A stretch of DNA of 64,000 nucleotides from WTGU01 sp965200925 (GCA_965200925.1 OZ241738.1:868001-932000); one strand, 5' to 3'; counted from the first letter of the stretch, positions 34,363 to 42,913 are shown. Notes: generated by a model not told the origin, from the sequence alone. A program made the numbers and translations.

Positions 34363-35715
34363 ATGAACCTCCATCGGATGCTGGCGGCCCGCGCCGAGGC
34401 GGGGCGGCCCGTTCGCGTCGGGCTGATCGGAGCCGGCAAGTTCGGCACCATGTTCCTCGCCCAGGCCGAGCGCACGCCGGGGCTCCACGTCGCGGCGGTG
34501 GCGGACGCGGCGGCGGGGCGCGCCGACACGGCGCTCGCGAGGGCGGGCTGGCCCGCGGAGAAACGCCGCGCACGCTCCCCGACCGCGGCCCTGGCGGACG
34601 GCGGGACTCACGCCGGCACCGACGCCTTCGCGCTGATCGCGGCGGACGGGCTCGAAGTGGTCATCGACGCGACGGGCCATCCGGCCGCCGGTATCGCCCA
34701 TGCCCGGGCCTGTTTCGCCGCCGGCCGCCATCTCGTCATGGTCAACGTCGAGGCCGACGCCCTCGCCGGGCCGTTGCTCGCCCGCGAGGCGGAATGGGCC
34801 GGCGTGGTCTATTCGCTCGCCTATGGCGACCAGCCGGCGTTGATCGCCGAGATGGTCGATTGGGCGCGCACGGCAGGCCTCGACGTGGTCGCCGCCGGCA
34901 AGGGGACCAGATACCGGCCAGGCTATCACCATCTCGCGCCGGACGAGGTTTGGGCGCACTACGGGCTGACGGAGGCCGATGCCCTCGCCGGGGGCATGAA
35001 CCCGCGCATGTTCTGCTCTTTCCTCGATGGCACCAAGTCGGCGATCGAGATGGCGGCGGTCGCCAACGCGACCGGCCTGACCCCGGCCCCGGACGGGCTG
35101 TGCTTCCCGCCCTGCGAGACCATTGATCTCGCGACCGTGCTGCGGCCACGCGCGGAAGGCGGGACGCTGCACCACAAGGGCCAGGTCGAGGTGGTCGCCA
35201 GCGAGACCCGCGAAGGCACCGCGCTCGCGCGGGACCTGCGGTGGGGGGTGTACGCCGTGTTCGAGGCGGGGAGCGATTACGTCGCCGCCTGTTTCCGCGA
35301 ATACGGCCTCTGCACCGACCCGACCGGCCGCTACGCCGCGATGTACAAGCCCTATCACCTGATCGGACTGGAGCTCGGCATCTCCGTCGCGAGCGTGGCC
35401 TTGCGCGGCGAGCCGACCGGTGCGCCCACCGGCTTTCGGGCCGACGCCGTGGCCTGCACCAAGCGCCGCCTGCCTGCCGGTGCGCGGCTCGACGGCGAGG
35501 GCGGCCATACCGTGTACGGCAGGCTGATGCCGGCGGAGGCGAGCGTCACCGGCGGCCACCTGCCCATCGGTCTCGCCCACGACGCGGCGCTGACCCGCGC
35601 CGTCGAAGCGGATACGCCGCTCACCTGGGCCGACGTGGCGCTCGACGCGGCGGCGTCCGACGCGGTGCGCGCCCGCCGCGCGATGGAATCCGCCTTCGCG
35701 CCGGCGGCGGCCTGA
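34363..35715 (+). CDS. NAD(P)-dependent dehydrogenase with C-terminal SAF domain
   Basis: 450 aa. An N-terminal Rossmann fold (VRVGLIGAGKFGTMFLAQAE) of homoserine-dehydrogenase/MocA type is followed by a central domain (AAGKGTRYRPGYHHLAPDEV) and a C-terminal SAF-like segment (KRRLPAGARLDGEGGHTVYG). Proteins of this architecture act in sugar-acid and polyol catabolism. The start lies right after a TATAAT box (see 34349), and a second ATG at 34378 is possible. It is flanked on both sides by PhyH-type oxygenases; the downstream one starts 16 bp later and is probably co-transcribed. Confidence 0.8.
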   Translation: MNLHRMLAARAEAGRPVRVGLIGAGKFGTMFLAQAERTPGLHVAAVADAAAGRADTALARAGWPAEKRRARSPTAALADGGTHAGTDAFALIAADGLEVVIDATGHPAAGIAHARACFAAGRHLVMVNVEADALAGPLLAREAEWAGVVYSLAYGDQPALIAEMVDWARTAGLDVVAAGKGTRYRPGYHHLAPDEVWAHYGLTEADALAGGMNPRMFCSFLDGTKSAIEMAAVANATGLTPAPDGLCFPPCETIDLATVLRPRAEGGTLHHKGQVEVVASETREGTALARDLRWGVYAVFEAGSDYVAACFREYGLCTDPTGRYAAMYKPYHLIGLELGISVASVALRGEPTGAPTGFRADAVACTKRRLPAGARLDGEGGHTVYGRLMPAEASVTGGHLPIGLAHDAALTRAVEADTPLTWADVALDAAASDAVRARRAMESAFAPAAA

Positions 35716-35731
35716 ACGAGGAGGCATAGCC

Positions 35732-36550
35732 ATGGGTCTCTCCCGGGAGGCGATCGCCCGTTACGAACGGGATGGCTACCACTTTCCGCTGCGGGTGGTT
35801 TCGGCAGAGGAAGCGGCCGCGATCCGGGCGGACGTGGAGGCTGCCGAGCGCCATTTCGCCGCGCGGGACGAGCGGCTGCGCCACCGCCCCCACCTGCTCG
35901 TGACCGCGCTGGACCGCCTGATCCGTAACGACGCGCTCCTCGACGCCGCAGAAGCCCTGCTCGGCCCCGATATCCTTTGCTGGACCTCGCTGTTCTTCAC
36001 CAAGGAAGCGCGGGATCCGGCGTTCGTCTCCTGGCACCAGGATTCGACCTATTGGGGCCTGAGCAGCACCGAGGTCGCGACCGCCTGGGTCGCGCTCTCG
36101 CCCAGTACCGTCGAAGCGGGCGCGATGCGTGTCGTGCCCGGAAGCCACAAGCTGGAGCAGATGGCCCATCACGACACCTACGACGAACACAACCTGCTGA
36201 CCCGGGGGCAGGAGGTCAAACATCCGGTGGACGATGCGACTGCGGTGGACGTCGTGCTGCAACCGGGCGAAGCCTCGCTGCACCATGTCCGCCTGATTCA
36301 CGGCTCCGGCCCGAACCGTTCCGGGGAGAGGCGCATCGGCTTCGCCATCCGCTACATCCCGACCCGCGTGCGCAACCTGGTCGGCCGCGACTCCGCCGCC
36401 CTCGTCCGTGGCGTCGACGAATACGGCCATTTCGACGCCGAACGCCGGCCCGAGCGCGACCTCGAGCCCGCAGCCCTCGCCGCCTACGAGGCCGCCAACG
36501 CGAGCCACAACGCCGTCCTTTACGCCGGTGCCGCACGGATGCGGGGTTGA
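35732..36550 (+). CDS. Phytanoyl-CoA dioxygenase (PhyH) family protein
   Basis: 272 aa Fe(II)/2-oxoglutarate oxygenase, second of the pair. HxD in SWHQDSTYWG (about residue 103) and the distal His in LHHVRLIHGSGPN (about residue 192) are present. A GERRIGFAIRYIP segment supplies the oxoglutarate-binding Arg. The Asp of HxD is kept, so it is a hydroxylase rather than a halogenase. GAGGAGGC precedes the ATG. It follows the SAF dehydrogenase in the same operon. Confidence 0.87.
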   Translation: MGLSREAIARYERDGYHFPLRVVSAEEAAAIRADVEAAERHFAARDERLRHRPHLLVTALDRLIRNDALLDAAEALLGPDILCWTSLFFTKEARDPAFVSWHQDSTYWGLSSTEVATAWVALSPSTVEAGAMRVVPGSHKLEQMAHHDTYDEHNLLTRGQEVKHPVDDATAVDVVLQPGEASLHHVRLIHGSGPNRSGERRIGFAIRYIPTRVRNLVGRDSAALVRGVDEYGHFDAERRPERDLEPAALAAYEAANASHNAVLYAGAARMRG

Positions 36551-36551
36551 C

Positions 36552-36582
36552 GCGCGCGGGCTTCCCGGCCCGCATCCGCACG
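36552..36582. repeat. REP-like palindromic element
   Basis: The 31-bp stretch around GCGCGGGCTTCCCGGCCCGC after the PhyH gene forms a GC hairpin and resembles the elements at 14467-14499 and 18562-18633. It lies between converging genes and could act as a bidirectional terminator. Confidence 0.45.
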
Positions 36583-36598
36583 AGGCGGCGTCGGCGGT

Positions 36599-36655
36599 TC
36601 AGACGGTGAGGACGATCTTGCCGACGAAATGGGCATTGGCGCGCATGTGGGCTTG
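36599..36655 (-). pseudogene. Detached 3' end of a quinone-oxidoreductase gene
   Basis: The last 18 codons read QAHMRANAHFVGKIVLTV and a stop. This is the standard C-terminal strand of zinc-free alcohol dehydrogenase/quinone oxidoreductase proteins. The gene body at 37356-38297 lacks exactly this end. About 700 bp of unrelated DNA with small lipoprotein genes now separate the two. Confidence 0.65.
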
Positions 36656-36907
36656 GCCGGCCACCGCCCCCGTGAAGAGCGCCCGCCAGGGCCCCGGCGA
36701 GTATCTCGCGCGTCTGCCGTCCCTGGTACTCGTCGTACTTGGCAGCCGCGATCTGGCGACAGACCTGGATGTCGGCGTTGTACTTGGACGGGTCGGTCTG
36801 GCCCGGGTCCACCACGGGCATATACCAACTCGCCATGTCCAGCCCGACTGGCAGGCGCCGAGCGTCAGCACGGCACCCGCCAGCAGCACTACGGTGAGAT
36901 GTCTCAT
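36656..36907 (-). pseudogene. Frameshifted small lipoprotein with glycine-zipper helix
   Basis: A strong AAAGGAG site and ATG (36907) begin a lipoprotein signal (MRHLTVVLLAGAVLTLGACQSG, lipobox LGAC). The natural continuation, DMASWYMPVVDPGQTDPSKYN and onward to EILAGALAGAL, lies in the -1 frame from about 36842. That makes an indel after the lipobox likely. The glycine-zipper end merges into the oxidoreductase tail in yet another frame. The 102-codon frame without stops is therefore not a normal protein. It may be a pseudogene or carry a sequence error. Confidence 0.5.
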
Positions 36908-36925
36908 GTCAGTTCTCCTTTGGGT

Positions 36926-37261
36926 TCAGTAACGTTTCACTCGCCAGAAGCCATCCGGCTTGTCGATGTCGTAGTACTTCTCGTAGTCGTCGCAGATCAG
37001 CTTGAAGACCACTGGTTTCCCGTCACTGAGGAACATGGCATTGATCAACGAGCAGGAGCCGCCGTGCTCCCTCACGGTCTCCACCGCCCACTTGATGCGC
37101 CACTCCTTCTGATTGGTCGTGATCCTGTGAGACACCTTCGCCCCGGCAATCGTCTCCGGCAGCTTCAAGGCATCCTCGTTCGGCGTGCCGTCGTCGCACG
37201 CCGCCAGCGGCACGGCCACCGCCACGAGCGCTGCCGCGACGGCTGTCTTCGCCATCTTCAT
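36926..37261 (-). CDS. Small exported protein, probable lipoprotein
   Basis: 111 aa. The N-terminus is a signal peptide with an Ala/Val core and the lipobox-like VPLAAC at residues 17-22. The mature part is about 90 residues, with two Cys (SCSLINAMF and KLICDDYEK) that could form a disulphide, and a C-terminal YYDIDKPDGFWRVKRY. No family was recognised. GAAGGAGAG precedes the ATG. It lies 18 bp before the frameshifted lipoprotein gene, both on the insert that splits the oxidoreductase gene. Confidence 0.6.
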   Translation of the reverse strand: MKMAKTAVAAALVAVAVPLAACDDGTPNEDALKLPETIAGAKVSHRITTNQKEWRIKWAVETVREHGGSCSLINAMFLSDGKPVVFKLICDDYEKYYDIDKPDGFWRVKRY

Positions 37262-37355
37262 CGTCTCTCTCCTTCGGTTCAGCGCCCCGCAGGACGCACG
37301 ATGTTGCCAAGTGCCCGCACGATGTCCGCCAGACCCGGCGCCCTTGCGGGGTTTC

Positions 37356-38297
37356 TCAACAGCCCGTCCGACGGGCTGTAACGGGGCGCTTCCGCCGGCG
37401 CTCGACCAGGCGTCCGTGCCCTGAACGTGCTCCGCTTGCGGCGACCGCGGCTGCCTCCCACAGGTCGGCGCGCATCCTGGCGTTGAGCACGCGCACTTCC
37501 TCGACCGTGCGGGTGCGGAAGGTGACCCCCGTGTATTCGATCCGCTTGAGCGCGTGCAGGTCGAAGTCGCCGGTGAGGCCGCCGAGGCGGCCCACGTTGA
37601 TCACCCGCCCGCGAATGGCCGCCGCCTGCATGGTCCCGTTGATCGTCCCGCCCGAGATCTGGTCGATGGCCAGGTCGATTCCCTTGCCGTCGGTCGCCGC
37701 GCGCGCCCGTTCCACCCAATCGGGATCGTTCGGATCGAGAGCGAGGGCGGCGCCGAACTCGGCGAGCCTCGCGCGCCGGCCCGGATCGCGGGCGGTGCCG
37801 ATCACGAGGCCCGCGCGCTTGTGCCCGGCGATTTGCAGCGCCATCAGCCCGACGCCCGAACCGGCGCCCTGGACCAGGACCGATTCCCCGGCGGCGAGCC
37901 GGCCGTTGGTGACCAAGGCGTCATGCATGGTCTGGAGCGCGACCGGCAGTGCCGCCGCCTCGACCATGGAGGTCGCGCTCCGGGGCAGCGGACAGACGCG
38001 ACCCCAGTCGGTGACGGCATATTCGGCGTAGCCGCCGGCGCCGGAGCACATGACCCGGTCGCCCGGTCGGAACTCGGGCACCTCGGCGCCGATCGCCGCC
38101 ACCTCGCCGGCCCATTCGAGCCCGGCTATCGTGGACGCACCGCCGGTCGTCGCGTAGGTCCAGCCCGCCGCCATCGCCAGATCCGCCCGGTTCAGCGCGC
38201 AGGCCGCGACCCTGACGAGCACCTCGTTCGGTTTCGGCACGGGCGCCTGCACCGCGCGGATCGCCAGGCCCTCTCCGGTGATCACCGCCGCCTTCAT
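37356..38297 (-). pseudogene. Zinc-free alcohol dehydrogenase/quinone oxidoreductase, 3' end displaced
   Basis: A normal N-terminal GroES-like domain (MKAAVITGEGLAIRAVQAPVP, then GLEWAGEVAAIG) is followed by a Rossmann domain (GAGSGVGLMALQIAG) and the late TGVTFRTRTVEEVRVLNARMRADLWEA. After this point, where the family continues for about 45 residues to a GKIVLTV end, the frame runs into an Arg-rich unrelated tail (from about 37440). The missing end is found at 36599-36655. The protein may still fold partly, but a substrate-domain strand is lost. Known role of the family: NADPH-linked reduction of quinones or enones. Confidence 0.7.
37359..37379. terminator. Perfect hairpin at the end of the truncated oxidoreductase frame
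   Basis: Arms ACAGCCCGTC (37359-37368) and GACGGGCTGT (37370-37379) are exact inverted repeats around one base. It forms a strong stem in either strand. It sits at the point where the foreign insert follows the oxidoreductase body and may terminate transcription there. The flanking GGGGTTTCTCAACAGCCCG resembles repeated intergenic elements of proteobacteria. Confidence 0.5.
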
Positions 38298-38437
38298 CGC
38301 TCGTCTCCCCGCCGCGCCGCCGCCATGCTACCCACATTTCCCGTACGTTTCCCACACGGGGCGCCGGCCTCGCCCCGGTCTTGCCAACAGCGGGGCGATG
38401 CGGCATTCCTCCGGCTAGGCGCGCGAAGGAGGTCGTC

Positions 38438-38878
38438 ATGTCGAGGAGCCTCGTCGAAACCCTGCTCGGGGCCGCGGTCCTGGCGGTGGCCATCGGCTTC
38501 GTCGTTTTCGCCTATACGCGAAGCAGCGTCGCCACGGTGAGCGGCTACGAGATCACCGCCCGGTTCGACCGGATCGACGGCCTGGCCCACGGCGCGGACG
38601 TACGGATCGGCGGCATCAAGATCGGCTCCGTGATCGAGCAGCGCCTCGATCCGGCGAGCTATCGGGCGGTGCTTCGCATGAGCATCGAAGAGACCGTTCG
38701 GCTCCCGGCCGATTCGACGGCGGCGGTGGCGAGCGAGGGCTTGCTCGGCGGCAAATTCGTCGACATCCAGCCCGGCGGCGACGATGTCATGCTGGCCGAC
38801 GGAGGCCGGATCGCGTTCACGCAATCGTCGCTGTTGATCGAGGAGCTGATTGGCAGGTTCGCCTTCGGCGCACAATAG
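38438..38878 (+). CDS. mlaD: MlaD-type MCE-domain protein of the phospholipid transport system
   Basis: 146 aa, an inner-membrane-anchored periplasmic protein. One N-terminal helix (LLGAAVLAVAIGFVVFAY) precedes an MCE domain (ARFDRIDGLAHGADVRIGGIKIGSV, then VRLPADSTAAVASEGLLGGKFVDIQPGG). It belongs to the MlaFEDB system that moves phospholipids between the outer and inner membranes. The start at 38438 has an excellent AAGGAGG site. The DUF2155 gene starts at the very next base after the stop, the usual alphaproteobacterial arrangement. Confidence 0.93.
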   Translation: MSRSLVETLLGAAVLAVAIGFVVFAYTRSSVATVSGYEITARFDRIDGLAHGADVRIGGIKIGSVIEQRLDPASYRAVLRMSIEETVRLPADSTAAVASEGLLGGKFVDIQPGGDDVMLADGGRIAFTQSSLLIEELIGRFAFGAQ

Positions 38879-39289
38879 GTGAAGGTCTGGCTCTTCCTGG
38901 CCGCCGGGGCGGTGCTCGGGGCCTGCTCTCCGAGCGCCTCGGCGGGCGAACAGCAGCTTGCCGTGCTGCAGGCGCTGGACAAGGTGACGGCCCGGGTTTC
39001 CCGCCTGGAGGCGCTCCTCGACCGGACGATCCGTTTCGGAACGCTCGACATCACCGTCCGGGCCTGCCACCGGGCACCGCCGGAAGAGCCCCCCGAGAGC
39101 GCGGCTTTTCTCGAGATCGACGAAAGACACGCCAGCCGGCCGGCCGAGCGGCTCTATACGGGCTGGATGTTTGCCTCTTCACCCAGCCTCGCGGCGCTCG
39201 AACACCCGGTCTACGACATCTGGGTGCTCGCTTGCGTCGGCGGACCGCCGACCGCCGACAATTCCCCGTCGGAGAAGCCGGCCGGATAG
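38879..39289 (+). CDS. DUF2155 domain protein
   Basis: 136 aa from a GTG adjoining the mlaD stop. A lipoprotein-like signal (LFLAAGAVLGAC) precedes the conserved ALDKVTARVSRLEALLDRTIRFGTLDITVRACH and the GWMFASSPSLAALEHPVYDIWVLAC block, with three Cys. The domain accompanies mlaD and aat in alphaproteobacteria; it may assist outer-membrane biogenesis. It overlaps the convergent aat gene by 79 bp. Confidence 0.85.
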   Translation: MKVWLFLAAGAVLGACSPSASAGEQQLAVLQALDKVTARVSRLEALLDRTIRFGTLDITVRACHRAPPEEPPESAAFLEIDERHASRPAERLYTGWMFASSPSLAALEHPVYDIWVLACVGGPPTADNSPSEKPAG

Positions 39290-39882
39290 AACGTCGCCGA
39301 CCTGTCGAGCGCGTCGCGCAACCGAGCGAGATAGCCGGCGCGCGGCACTTCGACCGCGCCCAGGCGACTCAGGTGAGGGGTGACGAACTGGGTATCCAGT
39401 AGCGTGAAGGCGCCGGCCCGAAGCCGCGCGACCAGATGGACGAGGGAGACCTTGCTCGCGTCCCGCTCGAGGCTGAACATGCTTTCGCCGAAGAACGCAG
39501 CCCCCAGCGCGACACCGTAGAGACCGCCGACGAGCGCGCCGTCCCGTCTGGCCTCGACGCTGTGGGCGTGCCCCTGCCCGTGCAGCGCGCAATAGGCCTC
39601 GACGATCGACCCGTTGATCCATGAATCGGGCCGCCGTTCGGTACGCGCGGCGCAGCCGCGTATCACCTGCGTGAAATCCCGGTCCACGGTGACCTCGAAG
39701 CGCCCGGCGCGCACCGTGCGCGCGAGCCGCCTCGGAACGCGAAAGGAATCGAGCGGGATCACGCCGCGCCGGTCGGGATCGACCCAGAAGACCTCCGGCT
39801 CCGCCTTGCTCTTCGCCATGGGAAAGAGGCCGCACCCGTAAGCATCGAGTATCAAGGCCGGCGTGAGCGCGGGAGGCGTCAT
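39211..39882 (-). CDS. aat: Leucyl/phenylalanyl-tRNA-protein transferase
   Basis: 223 aa. It adds Leu or Phe to N-terminal basic residues, feeding the ClpAPS N-degron pathway. Signature: LILDAYGCGLFPMA near the N-terminus, VFWVDPDRRGVIPL, then SWINGSIVEAYCALHGQGHAHSVE and the GAAFFGESMFSLERDASK motif. Its ATG overlaps the accC stop by 4 bp (ATGA), so it is coupled to it. Its 3' end runs 79 bp into the convergent DUF2155 gene. Confidence 0.95.
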   Translation of the reverse strand: MTPPALTPALILDAYGCGLFPMAKSKAEPEVFWVDPDRRGVIPLDSFRVPRRLARTVRAGRFEVTVDRDFTQVIRGCAARTERRPDSWINGSIVEAYCALHGQGHAHSVEARRDGALVGGLYGVALGAAFFGESMFSLERDASKVSLVHLVARLRAGAFTLLDTQFVTPHLSRLGAVEVPRAGYLARLRDALDRSATFYPAGFSDGELSAVGGPPTQASTQMS

Positions 39883-41234
39883 GAAGCGCCGGCGCCCACC
39901 CGCGCGACGAAGCGCTCGAACCAGCGGTTGTCATAGGCGCCGTTGGCGAATTCCGCGTCGGCCAACAGGCGCAGATGCAGCGGGACCGTCGTCGAGACTC
40001 CCTGGATCAGATATTCCTCCAATGCCCGGCGGAGCCGCATCAGACACTCGTTGCGGCTCCCAGCGTGGACGATCACCTTGCTGATCAGACTGTCGTAGTA
40101 AGGCGGGATACGGTAGCCGTCGTAGAGGGCCGAATCGACCCGCACGCCGGGACCTCCCGGCGTGTGATAGCCGCTCACGACGCCGGGAGAAGGGCGGAAG
40201 GTCTGCGGATCCTCGGCCGCGATGCGGCATTCGATGGCGTGGCCGTCGAGCCTGACGTCCTCCTGGGAGAGCGCCAGAGGCATGCCGGCGGCGATGCGGA
40301 TCTGCTCGCGCACGAGATCGATCCCGGTGATCATCTCGGTCACCGGATGCTCCACCTGAAGCCGGGTGTTCATCTCGATGAAATAGAACGCTCCGTCTTC
40401 GTAAAGGAACTCGAAGGTGCCGACTCCGCGATAGCCGAGCTCGGTGGTCGCGGCCTGCACACGGCGGCCGATCTCTTCGCGCTGTTCGGCGTTGAGCGCG
40501 GGGGAGGGAGCCTCTTCCAGCACCTTCTGGTGCCGACGTTGCAGCGAACAGTCGCGCTCGCCGAGATGGACCGCGCGGCCAAATCGATCGGCGAGCACCT
40601 GGATCTCGATATGGCGCGCGGCGGCGACCAGCTTTTCGAGGTAGAGGCCGTCGCTGCCGAAAGCGGCTCCCGCCTCGGCGCGCGCCGTCGCGACGGCAGG
40701 CAGCAGGTCCTCCCGCCGATCGACCCGCTTGATTCCGCGCCCGCCGCCGCCGGCGACTGCCTTGATCAGGAGCGGATAGCCGATTTTCGCCGAGGCCGCG
40801 GTGACCGACTCGTCGCTTTCCAACGCGCTGTCGGAGCCGGGCACCACCGGCAGGCCGAGTTCTCGCGCCGTTTGCTTGGCACGGATCTTGTCGCCCATGA
40901 GCGTGATATGCGCAGGACTCGGGCCGATGAAGGCGAAGCCGTGCTCCTCGACGATGGACGCGAAGTCGGCGTTCTCGGAGAGGAAGCCGTAGCCCGGATG
41001 GATCGCGTCGGCGTTGGTGATCTCGCCGGCCGCGATGATGGCGGGGATGTCCAGGTAGCTCTCCCGCGGCGGCGGCGGACCGATACAGACCGATTCGTCG
41101 GCGAGACGCGCATGCATCGCTTCGGCATCCGCCGTGGAGTGGACCGCGACGGTCTTGATGCCGAGCTCCCGGCAGGCGCGGTTAATCCGAACCGCGATCT
41201 CGCCTCGATTGGCGATCAGAACCTTGTCGAACAT
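39879..41234 (-). CDS. accC: Acetyl-CoA carboxylase, biotin carboxylase subunit
   Basis: 451 aa, an ATP-grasp enzyme that carboxylates AccB-bound biotin, the first step of fatty-acid synthesis. Seen: FDKVLIANRGEIAVRI at the N-terminus, the ATP-binding KAVAGGGGRGIKRV, the acidic EMNTRLQVEHPVTE near residue 290 and the C-terminal FRPSPGVVSGYHTPGGPGVRVDS. The order aroQ-accB-accC-aat is conserved in the class. Spacing to accB is 7 bp. Confidence 0.97.
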   Translation of the reverse strand: MFDKVLIANRGEIAVRINRACRELGIKTVAVHSTADAEAMHARLADESVCIGPPPPRESYLDIPAIIAAGEITNADAIHPGYGFLSENADFASIVEEHGFAFIGPSPAHITLMGDKIRAKQTARELGLPVVPGSDSALESDESVTAASAKIGYPLLIKAVAGGGGRGIKRVDRREDLLPAVATARAEAGAAFGSDGLYLEKLVAAARHIEIQVLADRFGRAVHLGERDCSLQRRHQKVLEEAPSPALNAEQREEIGRRVQAATTELGYRGVGTFEFLYEDGAFYFIEMNTRLQVEHPVTEMITGIDLVREQIRIAAGMPLALSQEDVRLDGHAIECRIAAEDPQTFRPSPGVVSGYHTPGGPGVRVDSALYDGYRIPPYYDSLISKVIVHAGSRNECLMRLRRALEEYLIQGVSTTVPLHLRLLADAEFANGAYDNRWFERFVARVGAGAS

Positions 41235-41241
41235 CGGCGTC

Positions 41242-41718
41242 CTATTCGAGGATCAGCAAGACCTCGCCGTATTCCACCGGGGCGCCGTTCTCGGCGACGA
41301 TGCGCGTGACCCTGCCCGGCCGGGGCGCGCGAATCGGGTTGATGGTCTTCATCGCCTCGACGACGAAGAGGGTCTCTCCCTTGCGCACCTCGTCGCCGAC
41401 CGAGATGAAGGGCTTGGCGCCCGGCTCCGGCGCGACGTAAACGACGCCGACCATGGGCGAGGTGACTGCGCCGGGATGCGAAGCGTCCGCCGGGCCGGCG
41501 GCCGGGCGGTCGCCTTCCTCGGCTTCGCGCGGGACCGGCGCAAGGCGTGGGGCGGGCGCCGGCGACCTGGCGACGCGGACGCGGCGCGCGCCTTCACCGA
41601 TCTCGATCTCGGTCAGGCCTGTCTCCTCCAGGAGAGCCGCGAGTTCGCGAATCAAATCGAAGTCGGCCGCCTGTCCGGGCTCTTCCTGCTCCCGTTCCAG
41701 AGGTAGTTTCACGGCCAT
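41242..41718 (-). CDS. accB: Acetyl-CoA carboxylase, biotin carboxyl carrier protein
   Basis: 158 aa. The N-terminal helix domain (DFDLIRELAALLEETGLTEIEIGEG) is followed by a Pro/Ala linker and the biotinyl domain, with the biotin Lys in VVEAMKTINPIRA near residue 125. ATG 41718 follows AGGAGTGA. It lies between aroQ and accC, all on the minus strand, as one operon. Confidence 0.96.
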   Translation of the reverse strand: MAVKLPLEREQEEPGQAADFDLIRELAALLEETGLTEIEIGEGARRVRVARSPAPAPRLAPVPREAEEGDRPAAGPADASHPGAVTSPMVGVVYVAPEPGAKPFISVGDEVRKGETLFVVEAMKTINPIRAPRPGRVTRIVAENGAPVEYGEVLLILE

Positions 41719-41722
41719 CGCG

Positions 41723-42166
41723 TCACTCCTCGTCCAGCAGCGCGCGCATAGCGTCGAGCGCCAGCGCGTAACCATGCGCGCCGAAGCCGCAGATCGAACC
41801 GCGCACGGCGAGCGCCACGTAAGACCGCTGCCGGAAAGGCTCGCGCCGGTGGATATTGGACAGATGCACCTCGACGGCCGGCAGGTTCACCGCGTTCAAC
41901 GCATCCATGATAGCGACCGAGCTGTGCGTGTAACCGCCGGCGTTGACGACGATCCCGGCGTGGCAGTCCTGCGCCTGCTGAATCCAATCAACCAGTTCCC
42001 CTTCGCGGTTGGACTGCCTGAAATCGACGGTGAATCCATGGCTCCGGGCGCGCGCCTCGCAGAGCGCACGAATGTCGTCCAAGGTCCGGTGCCCGTAGAT
42101 CCCAGGCTCCCGCGACCCCAGCATATTGAGGTTCGGGCCGTTGATAATCAAGATATCGGTAGACAT
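41723..42166 (-). CDS. aroQ: Type II 3-dehydroquinate dehydratase
   Basis: 147 aa (or 151 from an ATG 12 bp upstream). Shikimate-pathway enzyme removing water from 3-dehydroquinate. Features: ILIINGPNLNMLGSREPGIYG, FRQSNREGELVDWIQ with the active-site Arg, VVNAGGYTHSSVAIMDAL, and VEVHLSNIHRREPFRQRS (His). No clear ribosome site distinguishes the two starts. First gene of the aroQ-accB-accC-aat operon. Confidence 0.95.
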   Translation of the reverse strand: MSTDILIINGPNLNMLGSREPGIYGHRTLDDIRALCEARARSHGFTVDFRQSNREGELVDWIQQAQDCHAGIVVNAGGYTHSSVAIMDALNAVNLPAVEVHLSNIHRREPFRQRSYVALAVRGSICGFGAHGYALALDAMRALLDEE

Positions 42167-42244
42167 GCGAGGCGCCATCGGAATCGCCGTTGAACGGGTC
42201 TAGCACGGCCGGGACTCGCGCACCAAGAAAAACGGCGCGAAGCC

Positions 42245-42913
42245 TTATTGGCGGGCGGGGCCGTAGGAAGCGAATTTCTTCAGGACGCGCCCGATCTCCG
42301 CATCGGAAAGGACCGCGGGCTCTCCCAGCAGACGGGCGTGGAAATACTGCCGTGCGAGAGTCTCCACTTCGATGGCGAGGCGCACGGCCTCGGCCAGGGT
42401 TTTTCCAGCGGCGATCATGCCGTGGTTCGCGAGCAGGCACGCCTTGCGGTCCTTCATCGCGGCGAGCGCGTTGTCGGAAAGCGCCTGGGTGCCGAACGTG
42501 GCGTAAGGGGCGCAGCGGATCGACGGGCCGCCGGCCATGGCGATCATGTAATGCACTGCCGGAATCGACTCGTTGTGCATCGAAAGCGCAGTCGCGAAGA
42601 CCGGGTGAACGTGCACCACGGCGCCGAGATCTGGCCGCGCCGCCAGGATGTCGCGGTGGAAGCGCCATTCGCTCGACGGGTTCGTGCCCGATGTCGGCGC
42701 GCCGGCCAGCGGCAGCGCCACGACGCCGTCGGGCTTCATCCGGTCGTAAGGCATGCCGCTCGGGGTGATGAGCAGGCAGCGGCCTGCGCGCACGCCGACA
42801 TTGCCGGACGTCCCCTGGTTGACTCCGGCGCGTTCGAGCGTGAGGCAGGCCTCGACGATCGCGCGCCGGATTTCCCGCTCCGGCGTTATTCTACCGCCTC
42901 GGCGCGCGCCCAT
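42245..42913 (-). CDS. Class II aldolase/adducin family protein
   Basis: 222 aa. Seen: GTSGNVGVRAGRCLLITPSGMPYDRM, SEWRFHRDI, VVHVHPVFATALS with metal-binding His, and LLANHGMIAAGKTLAEAV. The family includes fuculose-phosphate aldolase, ribulose-phosphate epimerases and decarboxylases. ATG 42913 overlaps the end of the lyase gene by 28 bp, so translation is coupled. The longer antisense frame upstream is not real. Confidence 0.85.
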   Translation of the reverse strand: MGARRGGRITPEREIRRAIVEACLTLERAGVNQGTSGNVGVRAGRCLLITPSGMPYDRMKPDGVVALPLAGAPTSGTNPSSEWRFHRDILAARPDLGAVVHVHPVFATALSMHNESIPAVHYMIAMAGGPSIRCAPYATFGTQALSDNALAAMKDRKACLLANHGMIAAGKTLAEAVRLAIEVETLARQYFHARLLGEPAVLSDAEIGRVLKKFASYGPARQ

